A stretch of 37,549 nt of DNA from NCBI GenBank assembly GCA_030691735.1, contig JAUYDS010000021.1:1-37549 (forward strand), written 5' to 3'. This DNA comes from Candidatus Aminicenantota bacterium. Lineage in GTDB: Bacteria; Acidobacteriota; Aminicenantia; Aminicenantales; UBA4085. The notes below the pieces were generated by a model. The model saw only the letters and a program-made list of their open reading frames with translations. It did no database searches and was not told the origin of the DNA. Numbering within the stretch: the first letter of the stretch is position 1; the number at the start of each line of letters is the position of its first letter. Positions 19,698 to 28,154 of the stretch are shown here, piece by piece. Position numbers and translations under genes: made by a program.

Positions 19698-20840
19698 TTA
19701 TGGTTTTTTGACTTGGTCAAAAAACCAGGTCCACAGCTTCTTGTGGAACTCGAGGCTCGGAGGGTGGGCTTTCAGGAACCCGTTGATGGCGATGAGCTCC
19801 TTGTCTTCGGGCGTGAACTTGTATTTCGGCGCGGCGTCCCAGAGCATGGGAAATTCCGGGTGGAACTGGACGCCCAGGACGTTAGGGAACTTGGCGTGCT
19901 CGACGGCCTCGACGATTTTGCCGTCGAGGGAGGTCGCCGCGACCTTGAAACCTTTGCCGATCCTGTCGGCGGCCTGATGGTGGGCGCTCATGATGTAGGG
20001 CTGGTCGGCGGCCTTGAAGCCCAGGCCCGAGATGAATTTGCCCCTGTCGGCGAACCTGATGGGGTGGAGCATGTACGACAACAATTCCCGGAGCTCCGGA
20101 TGGAGCTTATGCCACGGGTTCGTGTGCCAATTCGGCGGACCGAGGCCGGTGACGTCTTCGGCATATTTCTGGCCGTAGACGTCCGTCCATATGTCTTGGA
20201 CCAGGGTTCCGCCCGTGCCGACGTTCAGGCTCTGGATGCCCAGGCAGATGCCCAGGACGGGGAAGGCCGGCCGCTTTTCGAGGAATCCTTTGAAGGCGTC
20301 GTTCTGGGAGCCGCCGAGCAGATGGAAGATGAACGAAAGCTCCAGAAAGTGGCGCCAGGGATCTTCGATGATCGTCTGGAAGCTCGTCTTCTGCCCATAG
20401 GTCGCGGGCGGGATATCGGGCCCACCGAAGAAGATCATCCCGTCGGACTTGGCGAAGATCGTCTCGAACTCCTTGGATGCGGCGTTCGCTTTGTAGAGAT
20501 CGGCGACCGAAAGCGCCGCAGACACCTGGTGGAACTTGATCCAGGTCAGTTTCTGGTCTTTGACGAGTTTCTGGGAGTCCTTGGTGTTCGTCTTTTCCTT
20601 GGCGTGGTAGACGCCGACGACTTCGAACCTCTCCGCCGGGAAAAGACCCTGCTCCTTGAGGGCGAGGAGCGCCTTGAGCGTCCCGATCGAGGGATAAAAG
20701 ATCGTCAGGCGGGGGACGGCGTGGGGCTCGGCCGCCGTGTCGAAGAACCGCTCGGGAGTCTGGGCGACAAGAGCGGCCCGGGAGATCACGATCATCGAGA
20801 GGGTCGCCACGATGGTTCGTCTGAACATGTCTTTTTTCAT
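19698..20840 (-). CDS. Exported class I glutamine-amidotransferase-fold peptidase (C26-like)
   Basis: The ATG at 20840 follows GAAGGAGCCGAG and gives 380 residues; upstream in-frame codons were rejected. A signal peptide (residues about 1-26, ending ALVAQ) suggests a periplasmic location. The fold is marked by IFFGGPDIPP, the nucleophile elbow LGICLGIQ (C199), the C26-type block SLNVGTGGTLVQD, HHQA and the LGVQFHPEF segment (H327, E329). This is the layout of gamma-glutamyl-GABA hydrolases and gamma-glutamyl hydrolases, which are usually cytoplasmic. About 80 residues between residues 50 and 130 look like an insertion before the GGPD block. The substrate is probably a gamma-glutamyl compound, but this is inferred. 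It follows the membrane-protein gene at 20902-21567 by 61 bases, likely one operon. Confidence 0.82.
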   Translation of the reverse strand: MKKDMFRRTIVATLSMIVISRAALVAQTPERFFDTAAEPHAVPRLTIFYPSIGTLKALLALKEQGLFPAERFEVVGVYHAKEKTNTKDSQKLVKDQKLTWIKFHQVSAALSVADLYKANAASKEFETIFAKSDGMIFFGGPDIPPATYGQKTSFQTIIEDPWRHFLELSFIFHLLGGSQNDAFKGFLEKRPAFPVLGICLGIQSLNVGTGGTLVQDIWTDVYGQKYAEDVTGLGPPNWHTNPWHKLHPELRELLSYMLHPIRFADRGKFISGLGFKAADQPYIMSAHHQAADRIGKGFKVAATSLDGKIVEAVEHAKFPNVLGVQFHPEFPMLWDAAPKYKFTPEDKELIAINGFLKAHPPSLEFHKKLWTWFFDQVKKP

Positions 20841-20901
20841 CTCGGCTCCTTCGTTTTGTCCGATGATCTTAGATCGGGAACGCTGTCCATTGGGATCGAC
20901 C

Positions 20902-21567
20902 TTAGGCCAGCCGGAGGAGGGCCTGAGCAACCAGGCAGAGAACCGCGGCGGCCGTTGGAACGAGCCAGCGGGCGATGCCCGGCGCGGCGGCCAATTTTCC
21001 ATCCCGAGCCTCGGCCTTCGCCGCCGCGAGGAAGCCCAGGGGCACGGTGATCATCGAGATTCCGATGGCAAGGGGCGCGTAATAAAGGGACAGGGGAGCC
21101 GTTCCGCCCGGAACGACGCAGGCGGGGATACCCGTGGCGAATTTCACCAGCGGAAAGAGGTTGACGGCGAGGAGGGCCGAGGTCCCTCCCAGGAATGCCT
21201 GGCCAACGGCCTTCCGCTTCCAGGCGTCGGCGAGGAAAGGAATAATGACGAGCAAGGCCAGGCCTTCGGTCACGAAAGCGAACATCGGATTGGCCACGGC
21301 GCCGTGCTTGATAGGAAGTCCCAGCAGCAGCGCGTCGAAGAGCTTGAAGACCAAGGCCAGCCCGACGACGAGCGCCGGGCCGGAAACGCGCCTGGTCCGG
21401 GCCCAGGCCGCGGCGATGAAGAACAGGGCGACGCCGGTCATGATCGAGCCCGAGGCGAGCTTGGCGCAGCTTTCAAGAGCCAGCCCCAGCCCGGCCTCGG
21501 CCAGGCCCCAGAGCGACCCGCAGACGATCAGGAATCCCAGAGCGGACGGAGGTGTTTTTGGGGTCAT
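20902..21567 (-). CDS. Multi-pass membrane protein of unknown function
   Basis: The ATG at 21567 is preceded by AAAAGGAGATCTCC and gives 221 residues; a start at 21618 would lie upstream of this site and overlap the predicted transcription start. About six hydrophobic helices are visible, with short charged loops such as WARTRR and ADAWKRK. No family is recognised. It precedes the exported C26-like peptidase, so the two may serve one transport and hydrolysis task; this is inferred from operon position only. Confidence 0.7.
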   Translation of the reverse strand: MTPKTPPSALGFLIVCGSLWGLAEAGLGLALESCAKLASGSIMTGVALFFIAAAWARTRRVSGPALVVGLALVFKLFDALLLGLPIKHGAVANPMFAFVTEGLALLVIIPFLADAWKRKAVGQAFLGGTSALLAVNLFPLVKFATGIPACVVPGGTAPLSLYYAPLAIGISMITVPLGFLAAAKAEARDGKLAAAPGIARWLVPTAAAVLCLVAQALLRLA

Positions 21568-21616
21568 GGAGATCTCCTTTTGCCAGGATTCGGCTTCAGG
21601 ACAAAGCACGGCGTCC

Positions 21617-21645
21617 ATTATAATGAGCGGATTTTATTTTGGCAA
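21617..21645 (-). promoter_or_regulatory. Sigma70-type promoter for the membrane-protein / peptidase operon
   Basis: On the minus strand TTGCCA (21645-21640) and TATAAT (21622-21617) are separated by 17 bases. The start site near 21610 gives a leader of about 43 bases with a good ribosome-binding site. Confidence 0.7.
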
Positions 21646-21646
21646 T

Positions 21647-21871
21647 GGGACACTATTGGACGGAAACCCTTTGAACGGGTTTCCTTCCAACGGTCCGGCG
21701 GGAAGAGCCCGCCGTCCCTGCCTTCTTTCCAAGGAGCTTAAGGCCACGAATCACGACGGGGGACACTATTGGACGGAAACCCTTTGAACGGGTTTCCTTC
21801 CAACGGTCCGGCGGGAAGAGCCCGCCGTCCCTGCCTTCTTTCCAAGGAGCTTAAGGCCACGAATCATGACG
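21647..21871. repeat. Tandem duplication of a 113-base hairpin-rich unit
   Basis: Two units, 21647-21759 and 21760-21871, match with about one substitution (AATCACGACG against AATCATGACG). Each unit carries GGAAACCC/GGGTTTCC and GGCGGG/CCCGCC hairpins. There are only two copies and the unit is internally palindromic, so it is not a CRISPR array. The high identity implies a recent duplication or ongoing homogenisation. Confidence 0.92.
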
Positions 21872-22046
21872 TATCAAGACGGCATCGGCCGACGGGATCG
21901 GGCGACGCCGGTCCTCCGGACCGGCTTCCGGCCGAGTTGACAAGATTTCCCATTCCCTCTAGGCGGGAACGGTTCCGGCGGTCCGCGCGGTTTTTTTGCA
22001 TTTGCTTATAAATTATGTTAAAAGCGGAACCGACGGGAGGAAGAAC
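21872..22046. other. Leader region of the metalloprotease gene
   Basis: This gap holds TTGACAAG near 21937, the GC-rich palindrome-like GGAACGGTTCCGG followed by a T7 run at about 21991-21997, and the AT-rich TTATAAATTATGTTAAAAG at about 22006-22024 that may contain a -10 box (TATGTT at 22014-22019). No clear -35 partner was found. GGGAGG at 22035-22040 is the ribosome-binding site. Confidence 0.4.
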
Positions 22047-23870
22047 ATGCCGAGAACGTCGTTTTTTTCCATGAAGAAAATTCATTTGATCCTTGAGATC
22101 GTGCTGATCGCGGGTCTGGCCTTCGTCTCTTTCGCCAACGGGCAGGCCAAAGGCCGGCCGCCCGGAAGCGGAGACCCGAAATGGGTGCCCTTATTCACGG
22201 TCGCCGGGATCGAGCGGGCGGGAGCCGATCCCATCGCTCCTCAGGCCTCGCGTTATCGCTCCGTGTTGATAAATCCCCTGGTTTCCGAGGCGGGAGGGCT
22301 GGCCGTCGGAGACCGGCTTTTCATTTCGCCCTTCGAGGACGGCGCGGCGCTCGGGACGATCGACCGCGTCGAGACCGACGTCAACGGCGTCCTGGCCGTC
22401 CGGGCCCGGATCCAGGGCGCGGATGGTTACCTGCTTCTGTCTTCGGACAAGGGCCGGTCGCTCGGCCGCCTCGTCCTGCCCGAGCGGAGGGAATACGAGA
22501 TCTCCTGCGTCGGGGGCGGGACAACCCACATCATCCAGGAATTCGCGCCGGGCTCCCGGATCGCTCTTGATGATGGCCCTCCGCTCATTCCTCCGGCGAC
22601 GGCTCTTTCCGGATCTGTCCTGCCGCCTTTGGGCGTAGAGTCCCCCGCGGCTGCAAATACGCGGATCGATGTCATGATCCCCTATACGCCGGCCGCGCGG
22701 GATCACGCCAACGCAGGGAGCGGGATCAATAATTTCATTAACCTAGCGATGCAGTTGGGCCAGCTGGGAATGGACAACAGCCTCGTCGAAATCACCCTGC
22801 GGTTAGTCTATTCAGCCCTCATCGATTATACGGAATCGGGATCCTCCTATACGGACCTGGACCGTTTGACCAACACCGCTGACGGCTATATGGACCAAGT
22901 CCATACGTGGCGGAATACCTATGGAGCCGACTTGGTCCACCTTCTGACGAAAGTAGAAGATGTAGGCGGCCTCGGCTGGCTGCTGAATACGGTGGCGGGA
23001 TCTCCCTCCTACGCCTTCTCCTTGGGACGGATCCAACAGATCAGTTGGGGATACACGACGGTCCACGAATTGGGACACAACATGGGTTGCGGCCACCGGA
23101 AGGGTCAACCAGGTGAAACTTGGAATGGACTTTTCTCCTATGCGGCCGGCTGGCGCTGGGTGGGCAACGACAGCGCCAAGTACTGTTCCATCATGTCTTA
23201 TACGGATGACTGGGACGGCGTGAAGCCCACCCAGGTCGGATATTTTTCGAATCCGAGCGTTCTTTACAAGGGAACGCCGACGGGAAATGCCGTTGACGGA
23301 GACAACGTCCGGTCGCTTCGCGAGATCAAAACGGTCATCTCCAATTATCGCGCGGATTCCGGAACGAACACGCTGACGATCACGGCCGGAGCGGGCGGAA
23401 CGACCAATCCCGTCCCGGGGATATACGCCTTCGCCACCGGTTCCATCCTTCAAATCACAGCCCAGCCGAACGCCAATTATCGCTTCCTCAGCTGGTCGGG
23501 CAGCGACACCGGGTCTCAGAGCTGGATCATCATCACCCTGGATCGGGACAAATCCCTCGCCGCCGCCTTCCAGCGTATCATCTACGCTCCGACGAACGCG
23601 GCCGGCCAAAAGGTCTTGAACCGCTCCCTCTCCCAGTCCGAGTATATCAACATCATCACCTTCGCGGCCAATTCCAACAACGCGAACATCTTGAGCTACA
23701 AGATCTACCAGGTTGAAAACGGGCAGAAGACGGAGGTCGCTTCGCTCGACGCGACGACCTTCACCTACTGGCATCGGGGCGTGGTGGGGACCAAGGAATA
23801 CACCTATCACATCGTCGCCGTGAACAGTGAGCCCAGGGAAGGCGACGCGGCCGTCATCGTGATCCATTGA
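22047..23870 (+). CDS. Secreted metzincin zinc metalloprotease with C-terminal repeat and FnIII-like domains
   Basis: The ATG at 22047 follows CGGGAGGAAGAAC and gives 607 residues. A signal peptide lies at about residues 10-35 (KKIHLILEIVLIAGLAFVSFANG). The catalytic motif HELGHNMGCGH is at 340-350 (zinc ligands H340, H344, H350; catalytic E341), and the Met-turn is SIMSY with M383. Together these define a metzincin of the reprolysin-like group. Residues about 36-200 look like a propeptide. Residues about 443-510 (GAGGTTNPVPGIY..ANYRFLSWSG..DKSLAAAF) match the InlB B-repeat-like domain. Residues 513-607 form the same YAP..REGDAAV module as in the metallophosphoesterase at 305-2629. Likely an extracellular or surface protease; its target is unknown. 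Confidence 0.9.
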   Translation: MPRTSFFSMKKIHLILEIVLIAGLAFVSFANGQAKGRPPGSGDPKWVPLFTVAGIERAGADPIAPQASRYRSVLINPLVSEAGGLAVGDRLFISPFEDGAALGTIDRVETDVNGVLAVRARIQGADGYLLLSSDKGRSLGRLVLPERREYEISCVGGGTTHIIQEFAPGSRIALDDGPPLIPPATALSGSVLPPLGVESPAAANTRIDVMIPYTPAARDHANAGSGINNFINLAMQLGQLGMDNSLVEITLRLVYSALIDYTESGSSYTDLDRLTNTADGYMDQVHTWRNTYGADLVHLLTKVEDVGGLGWLLNTVAGSPSYAFSLGRIQQISWGYTTVHELGHNMGCGHRKGQPGETWNGLFSYAAGWRWVGNDSAKYCSIMSYTDDWDGVKPTQVGYFSNPSVLYKGTPTGNAVDGDNVRSLREIKTVISNYRADSGTNTLTITAGAGGTTNPVPGIYAFATGSILQITAQPNANYRFLSWSGSDTGSQSWIIITLDRDKSLAAAFQRIIYAPTNAAGQKVLNRSLSQSEYINIITFAANSNNANILSYKIYQVENGQKTEVASLDATTFTYWHRGVVGTKEYTYHIVAVNSEPREGDAAVIVIH

Positions 23871-23936
23871 GCGGCGGGAGAAAGGAAATGATTAGATTTA
23901 AAGAGATGGGATGCTCGTTCCAATAAGGGAGTTTAA

Positions 23937-24773
23937 ATGAAAAAAATACTGGCCTTCGGCGTTTTCGTTCTTTTTCTGTCGGTCACTTTCGTTCTGGCCG
24001 GCGAGACCTTCATCTTGAAAGTCAAGATCCAGGACGCCAACGTTCGTTCCGAACCTGACCCGAACGCCTCCGTCGTCAAGACGCTCCCGCTCGGTACGAT
24101 CCTGGAATCCGACAACAAGATCGGCGTTTGGTACGAGATCATGGTCCTTGACGAAAAAGGGGCTAAGGTCTCCGCCTACATCCATTCGAGCGTCGTGGAC
24201 ATCGTCAGCGGCGGCGTGGCCCAGCCGGTGCCGCCGCCGGTCCAGGCGTCCCAACAGCCCGCACCGGCTCCCGCCTATCAAAAGCCGAGGGGCTCGGTTT
24301 CGATCGGGCTCCAGATGATCTATTTTTTGCCGTCGGACGCGGATTTTAAATCCATTTACGGCAAAAGCGGTTGGAAGTACGGCGGGGAGATCGCGTTCAA
24401 CCTCACCAAAGGCCTGGACCTCTGGCTGGACGGCGGCTATTACGCCAAAACGGGAGGTCTGACCTACACCAAAGAGGAGACGAAACTGACCCTCATTCCG
24501 ATCGGGGCGGGACTGCGCTACAGGTTCCTGACGGGGACGTTCGAGCCTTACGTCGGCGCCGGGGTCAGGTACAATATTTATCAAGAATCGAACGTGATCG
24601 GGGACGTAAGCGGGGGCGGCGTCGGATTCGTCGGGAAAGCCGGCCTGATGCTCTATCCGGTAAAAGGTTTCGGGGTCGACGTCCATATCGCCTACTCGTC
24701 CTGCAAGATGAAGCCGGCGGATTACGAGTTCGACGTCGGTGGAATCGAGTTCGGCGCCGGCATCGTCTTCTGA
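23937..24773 (+). CDS. SH3b domain fused to an outer-membrane beta-barrel-like domain
   Basis: The 278-residue protein starts after TAAGGGAGTTTAA with a signal peptide (ILAFGVFVLFLSVTFVLAG). Residues about 26-95 form a bacterial SH3 domain (DANVRSEPDPNASVVKTLPLGT), often used to bind peptidoglycan. A Pro/Gln/Ala-rich linker follows at about 97-118. Residues 120-278 alternate polar and hydrophobic residues in strands, such as SIGLQMIYFLP, YVGAGVRYNIY and IEFGAGIVF, and end in Phe, which fits a small eight-stranded barrel. It may tie the outer membrane to the cell wall. It is probably transcribed alone. Confidence 0.8.
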   Translation: MKKILAFGVFVLFLSVTFVLAGETFILKVKIQDANVRSEPDPNASVVKTLPLGTILESDNKIGVWYEIMVLDEKGAKVSAYIHSSVVDIVSGGVAQPVPPPVQASQQPAPAPAYQKPRGSVSIGLQMIYFLPSDADFKSIYGKSGWKYGGEIAFNLTKGLDLWLDGGYYAKTGGLTYTKEETKLTLIPIGAGLRYRFLTGTFEPYVGAGVRYNIYQESNVIGDVSGGGVGFVGKAGLMLYPVKGFGVDVHIAYSSCKMKPADYEFDVGGIEFGAGIVF

Positions 24774-24785
24774 TCGGGGCCTCTC

Positions 24786-24854
24786 CAGACACGTACCGAA
24801 TCCGGGGAGAGCCTCCTTCCGTCGTGAATCCGCCTGGAATTCGGTATGTGCCTG
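24786..24854. repeat. REP-like palindrome between the barrel gene and mfd
   Basis: CAGACACGTACCGAAT (24786-24801) pairs with ATTCGGTATGTGCCTG (24839-24854) with two G-U type mismatches. The core is the same as in the elements at 19596-19691 and 32559-32699. The right arm overlaps the region where a -35 box for mfd would lie. Confidence 0.75.
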
Positions 24855-24878
24855 AGTATAATGGGACGTTGGTCCCAT
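24834..24878 (+). promoter_or_regulatory. Putative mfd promoter with perfect -10 box and a start-codon hairpin
   Basis: TATAAT at 24857-24862 is a perfect -10 box; CTGGAA at 24834-24839, 17 bases upstream, is only a weak -35. The start site would be near 24869, about eight bases before the ATG at 24877. A perfect 7-bp inverted repeat, ATGGGAC-GTTG-GTCCCAT, covers 24861-24878 and includes the first bases of the start codon. Confidence 0.5.
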
Positions 24879-27800
24879 GAGCCTCGCCTTTCTCAAGGAC
24901 GTTCCCGAGTTCAAGGCGCTCGTCCGGGAACTGGAGGAGGGAAGACGCGGCCTCCGGATTTCCGGCCTCGCCGACGCCGCCAAGCCTTTTTTTCTTTCCG
25001 TGCTGGCTGACGCTCTTCCCAAAACGCTCATTATCATCCAGCCCGCGGAATTTTCCCTGGCCCGGTTCGAGGAACAGAGCCTGTTCTTCCTGACCCACCT
25101 CGGTTCTTCCAAGCGGGCGAAGGCCCTTCCCCCTTTGACGGAGGAACCCTTCCAGGATGCGCCCCCTTCCCTGGAAGCGGTCTCGTCCCGGATGCGCTTC
25201 TTCTATGACCTCCTTCATCGGCGGCCGTCGCTCGTCGTGACCAACCTCTTCGGCCTTCTCCGGCCTTTCCCCGCCCCCGCGGATCTCCCCGGGCTCTTCC
25301 TGAGGCTGGAAAGGGGCGCGCTTCATGACCGGGACCGCTTCCTGCGGACCTTGACCGAGTTCGGCTATGTCCGCGAGGACCTCATCTCGTTCCGCGGCGA
25401 ATACGCCGGCCGGGGCGGGATCGTCGACGTGTTCCCCCCCTGGCAGAACGCTCCGTACCGCCTCGAATTCAGCGGAGACGAGATCGCCTCGATCCGGGAA
25501 TTCGATCCCTCGACCCAGCGGTCCCTCCGCCGTCTGAACAGCGCTCTGATCCCTTCTCTCCTGGAATCCGCGGGTCCGGCCGGCGCGTCCGTGTCTTTCA
25601 CCGCCTATCTCGACGACCCGGTCTTCATCATCGATCACGCGGAGGACGTCGCGAAAGAATGGGACGAGGCTCACGGCGATCCGCGGTCCGAGGATGATCA
25701 GTCGATCGATCGCTCTCCCGCCTCGTTATGGCCGGAGATCCGGGAGAGGGCCGTCCTTTGCGAAGCTTTCGAATCGGGGGGGACGGAGCCGGAGTTTCAT
25801 TTCCCGTTCCAGTCCGTCCCGCGCTTCGACAACAAGATCCCCTTCTTCCTAGATTACGTCCGCCGCCTCCAGCGGGAACGAGACCGCTGTTACATTTTTC
25901 TGACGAGCCCGGCCGTCCGGAATAAGATCTCCGGCCTTCTCGCCCAGAACGATATCGAAAGCCGCGAAGCGGACTCGCCGCTCGAAGCGCCCCGGGGCGG
26001 GGAAATCCTGCTCGTCGTCGGCGACCTCGGCCGGGGATTTGGATTTCCGAGAGAGAAGATCTCGTTCTTCGCCGAGTCCGACATCATCACTGAAGAGAAA
26101 GTCGTCGTCAGCCGCCCCTCCGTCCGGCCCTCGCTCACCCAGTTCCAGGACCTCAGGGCCGGCGATTATATCGTCCACGCGGACTACGGGATCGGCCGGT
26201 TCAACGGGCTCCTCAGAATGGACGTGGACGGCCGGCCGCGGGAGTTCATGGAGCTCCATTACCGCGACGACGATAAGCTCTTTGTCCCCGTCGAGGACCT
26301 GAGCCTCGTCCAAAAATACGCCCAGGTCGGAACGATTCTTCCTCCCCTCGACAAGCTGGGCACCAACACCTGGCAGAAGACCAAAGAGCGGACGAAGAAG
26401 GCCGTCGAAAAACTGGCCAAGGAGCTGTTGGAGCTGTATGCCCGTCGCAAAGCCCTCAAAGGCTTCGGTTTCAGCCCCGAAGGGCAATGGCAGACCGAGT
26501 TCGAGAAGACGTTCGAATTCGAGGAGACCGAAGATCAGCACCGCTCCATCCGCGAGATCAAGGCCGACATGGAAGAGGATTTCCCGATGGACCGTCTGCT
26601 CTGCGGCGACGTGGGCTACGGCAAGACCGAGGTCGCCATGCGGGCGGCCTTCAAGGCGGTCATGGATGGGAAGCAGGTCGCGGTCCTCTGTCCGACCACG
26701 GTCCTGGCCAGCCAGCACATGAAGACGTTCTCCAGCCGCTTCGTCCTGTTCCCCGTCCGCGTCGCGGAGCTGACCCGGCTCCAGTCGAAAGCCGAGCAGC
26801 AGAAGATCGTCGAGGACGTCAAAAAGGGGCTGGTCGACGTCATCATCGGTACGCACCGGATCCTCTCCGCGGACGTCGAATTCTTCGACCTGGGGCTTCT
26901 CGTCATCGACGAGGAGCAGCGGTTCGGCGTCAAACACAAGGAGAAGATCAAGCAGATGAAGGCGGCCATCGACGTCCTGACCCTGACGGCGACGCCCATC
27001 CCCCGGACGCTCAACCTCTCCCTGGCCGGACTGCGCGACATCAGCCTGATCGAGACCCCGCCCAAGGACCGGCTGGCCATCCATACGGTCGTGACCACGT
27101 TCAGCCCGAAGCTGATCACGACCGCGGTCAAGCAGGAGCTCGCGCGCGGCGGGCAGGTGTATTATATCTTCAACAAGATCGAAGAGATGGAGCACATGGC
27201 TTCCCTCATCGAGAAATGGGTCCCTCAGGCCCGGGTCGTGACCCTTCACGGTCAGATGCGCCCTCCCGAGCTCGAAAAACGGATGATCGATTTCATCGAC
27301 CAGACATACAATGTCATGGTCTCGACGACAATCATCGAGAACGGCATCGACATCCCTCTGGTCAATACGCTCATCGTCCACCGGGCGGACCATTTCGGGT
27401 TGGCTCAATTGTACCAGCTCCGCGGCCGGGTCGGCCGCTCCTCCCGCCAGGCCTTGGCCTATTTTCTCGTCCCTCCCTTCAACGAGCTGACGCCGCTGGC
27501 CAAACGCCGCCTCGAAGCTCTCAAGGAATTCAGCGAGCTCGGCTCCGGCTTCCGCCTGGCCATGAAAGACCTGGAGATCCGCGGCGCCGGCGATGTCTTC
27601 GGCGCCGCACAGCACGGAACGATGGAGGCCGTCGGCTTCGATTATTTCGTCCATCTCCTCGAACGGACCATCCGCGAGCTCAAGGGCGAGATCGTCGAGG
27701 ACGTCAAAAGCGAGATCAACCTCAAGGTCGACATCCAGATCCCGGAGGACTACCTGCCTCAGATGAACCTCCGGCTCAACCTTTATAAGCGGATCTCGTC

Positions 27801-28128
27801 GGCGGACACCGCGGAGGAGATCCAGGCCGTCGAAGATGAGATCAAAGACCGTTTCGGCCCCCCGCCGCAGAGCGTGCGCAACCTTTGCCAGTATGGCCGG
27901 ATCAAACTCTTAGCCCAGCGTCTCAAGATTAAAAGAATCGACCGGATGGACGGAAAAGTCATCTTCAAGTTCCTGCCTTCGTCGGCCGCCCAGCTCGGCC
28001 GGATGACGGCGCTCTTCAACCGCTACGCGGGATCTCTGACCCCCCAGGGCGTGATGAGCCTGGCCCTTCATTCCGGGAGGGACGAGGATTTCCTCCGTGA
28101 AACGATCGCCGTCTTGAAGGAGTTATAG
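24877..28128 (+). CDS. mfd: Transcription-repair coupling factor
   Basis: The 1083-residue protein removes RNA polymerase stalled at DNA lesions and recruits the UvrABC excision machinery. The UvrB-like N-terminal part (YAGRGGIVDVFPPW..PYRLEFSGDEI) precedes the CarD-type RNA-polymerase-interaction domain (GDYIVHADYGIGRFNGL). The RecG-like motor shows Walker A GDVGYGKTE (577-585), DEEQRFGV, TATPIPRTLNLSLAGLRDIS and the helicase motif VI QLRGRVGRSSRQAL. The C-terminal TRCF domain follows (LNLYKRIS..EDEIKDRFGPPP). Length is slightly under that of E. coli Mfd (1148). No Shine-Dalgarno sequence precedes the start. Confidence 0.98.
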   Translation: MSLAFLKDVPEFKALVRELEEGRRGLRISGLADAAKPFFLSVLADALPKTLIIIQPAEFSLARFEEQSLFFLTHLGSSKRAKALPPLTEEPFQDAPPSLEAVSSRMRFFYDLLHRRPSLVVTNLFGLLRPFPAPADLPGLFLRLERGALHDRDRFLRTLTEFGYVREDLISFRGEYAGRGGIVDVFPPWQNAPYRLEFSGDEIASIREFDPSTQRSLRRLNSALIPSLLESAGPAGASVSFTAYLDDPVFIIDHAEDVAKEWDEAHGDPRSEDDQSIDRSPASLWPEIRERAVLCEAFESGGTEPEFHFPFQSVPRFDNKIPFFLDYVRRLQRERDRCYIFLTSPAVRNKISGLLAQNDIESREADSPLEAPRGGEILLVVGDLGRGFGFPREKISFFAESDIITEEKVVVSRPSVRPSLTQFQDLRAGDYIVHADYGIGRFNGLLRMDVDGRPREFMELHYRDDDKLFVPVEDLSLVQKYAQVGTILPPLDKLGTNTWQKTKERTKKAVEKLAKELLELYARRKALKGFGFSPEGQWQTEFEKTFEFEETEDQHRSIREIKADMEEDFPMDRLLCGDVGYGKTEVAMRAAFKAVMDGKQVAVLCPTTVLASQHMKTFSSRFVLFPVRVAELTRLQSKAEQQKIVEDVKKGLVDVIIGTHRILSADVEFFDLGLLVIDEEQRFGVKHKEKIKQMKAAIDVLTLTATPIPRTLNLSLAGLRDISLIETPPKDRLAIHTVVTTFSPKLITTAVKQELARGGQVYYIFNKIEEMEHMASLIEKWVPQARVVTLHGQMRPPELEKRMIDFIDQTYNVMVSTTIIENGIDIPLVNTLIVHRADHFGLAQLYQLRGRVGRSSRQALAYFLVPPFNELTPLAKRRLEALKEFSELGSGFRLAMKDLEIRGAGDVFGAAQHGTMEAVGFDYFVHLLERTIRELKGEIVEDVKSEINLKVDIQIPEDYLPQMNLRLNLYKRISSADTAEEIQAVEDEIKDRFGPPPQSVRNLCQYGRIKLLAQRLKIKRIDRMDGKVIFKFLPSSAAQLGRMTALFNRYAGSLTPQGVMSLALHSGRDEDFLRETIAVLKEL

Positions 28129-28142
28129 AATTATCATATAAT
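28114..28142 (+). promoter_or_regulatory. Putative promoter for the first PpiC gene, inside the end of mfd
   Basis: TTGAAG at 28114-28119 and a perfect TATAAT at 28137-28142 are 17 bases apart. The start site near 28149 is only about six bases from the ATG at 28155, so the transcript would be nearly leaderless. ATTATCA (28130-28136) and TGATAAT also form a small inverted repeat here. Confidence 0.55.
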
Positions 28143-28154
28143 GAGTTGATAATC

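Noticed and set aside
21647-21871. CRISPR array
   Set aside because: Only two directly adjacent units of 113 bases, without spacers; no cas gene nearby.
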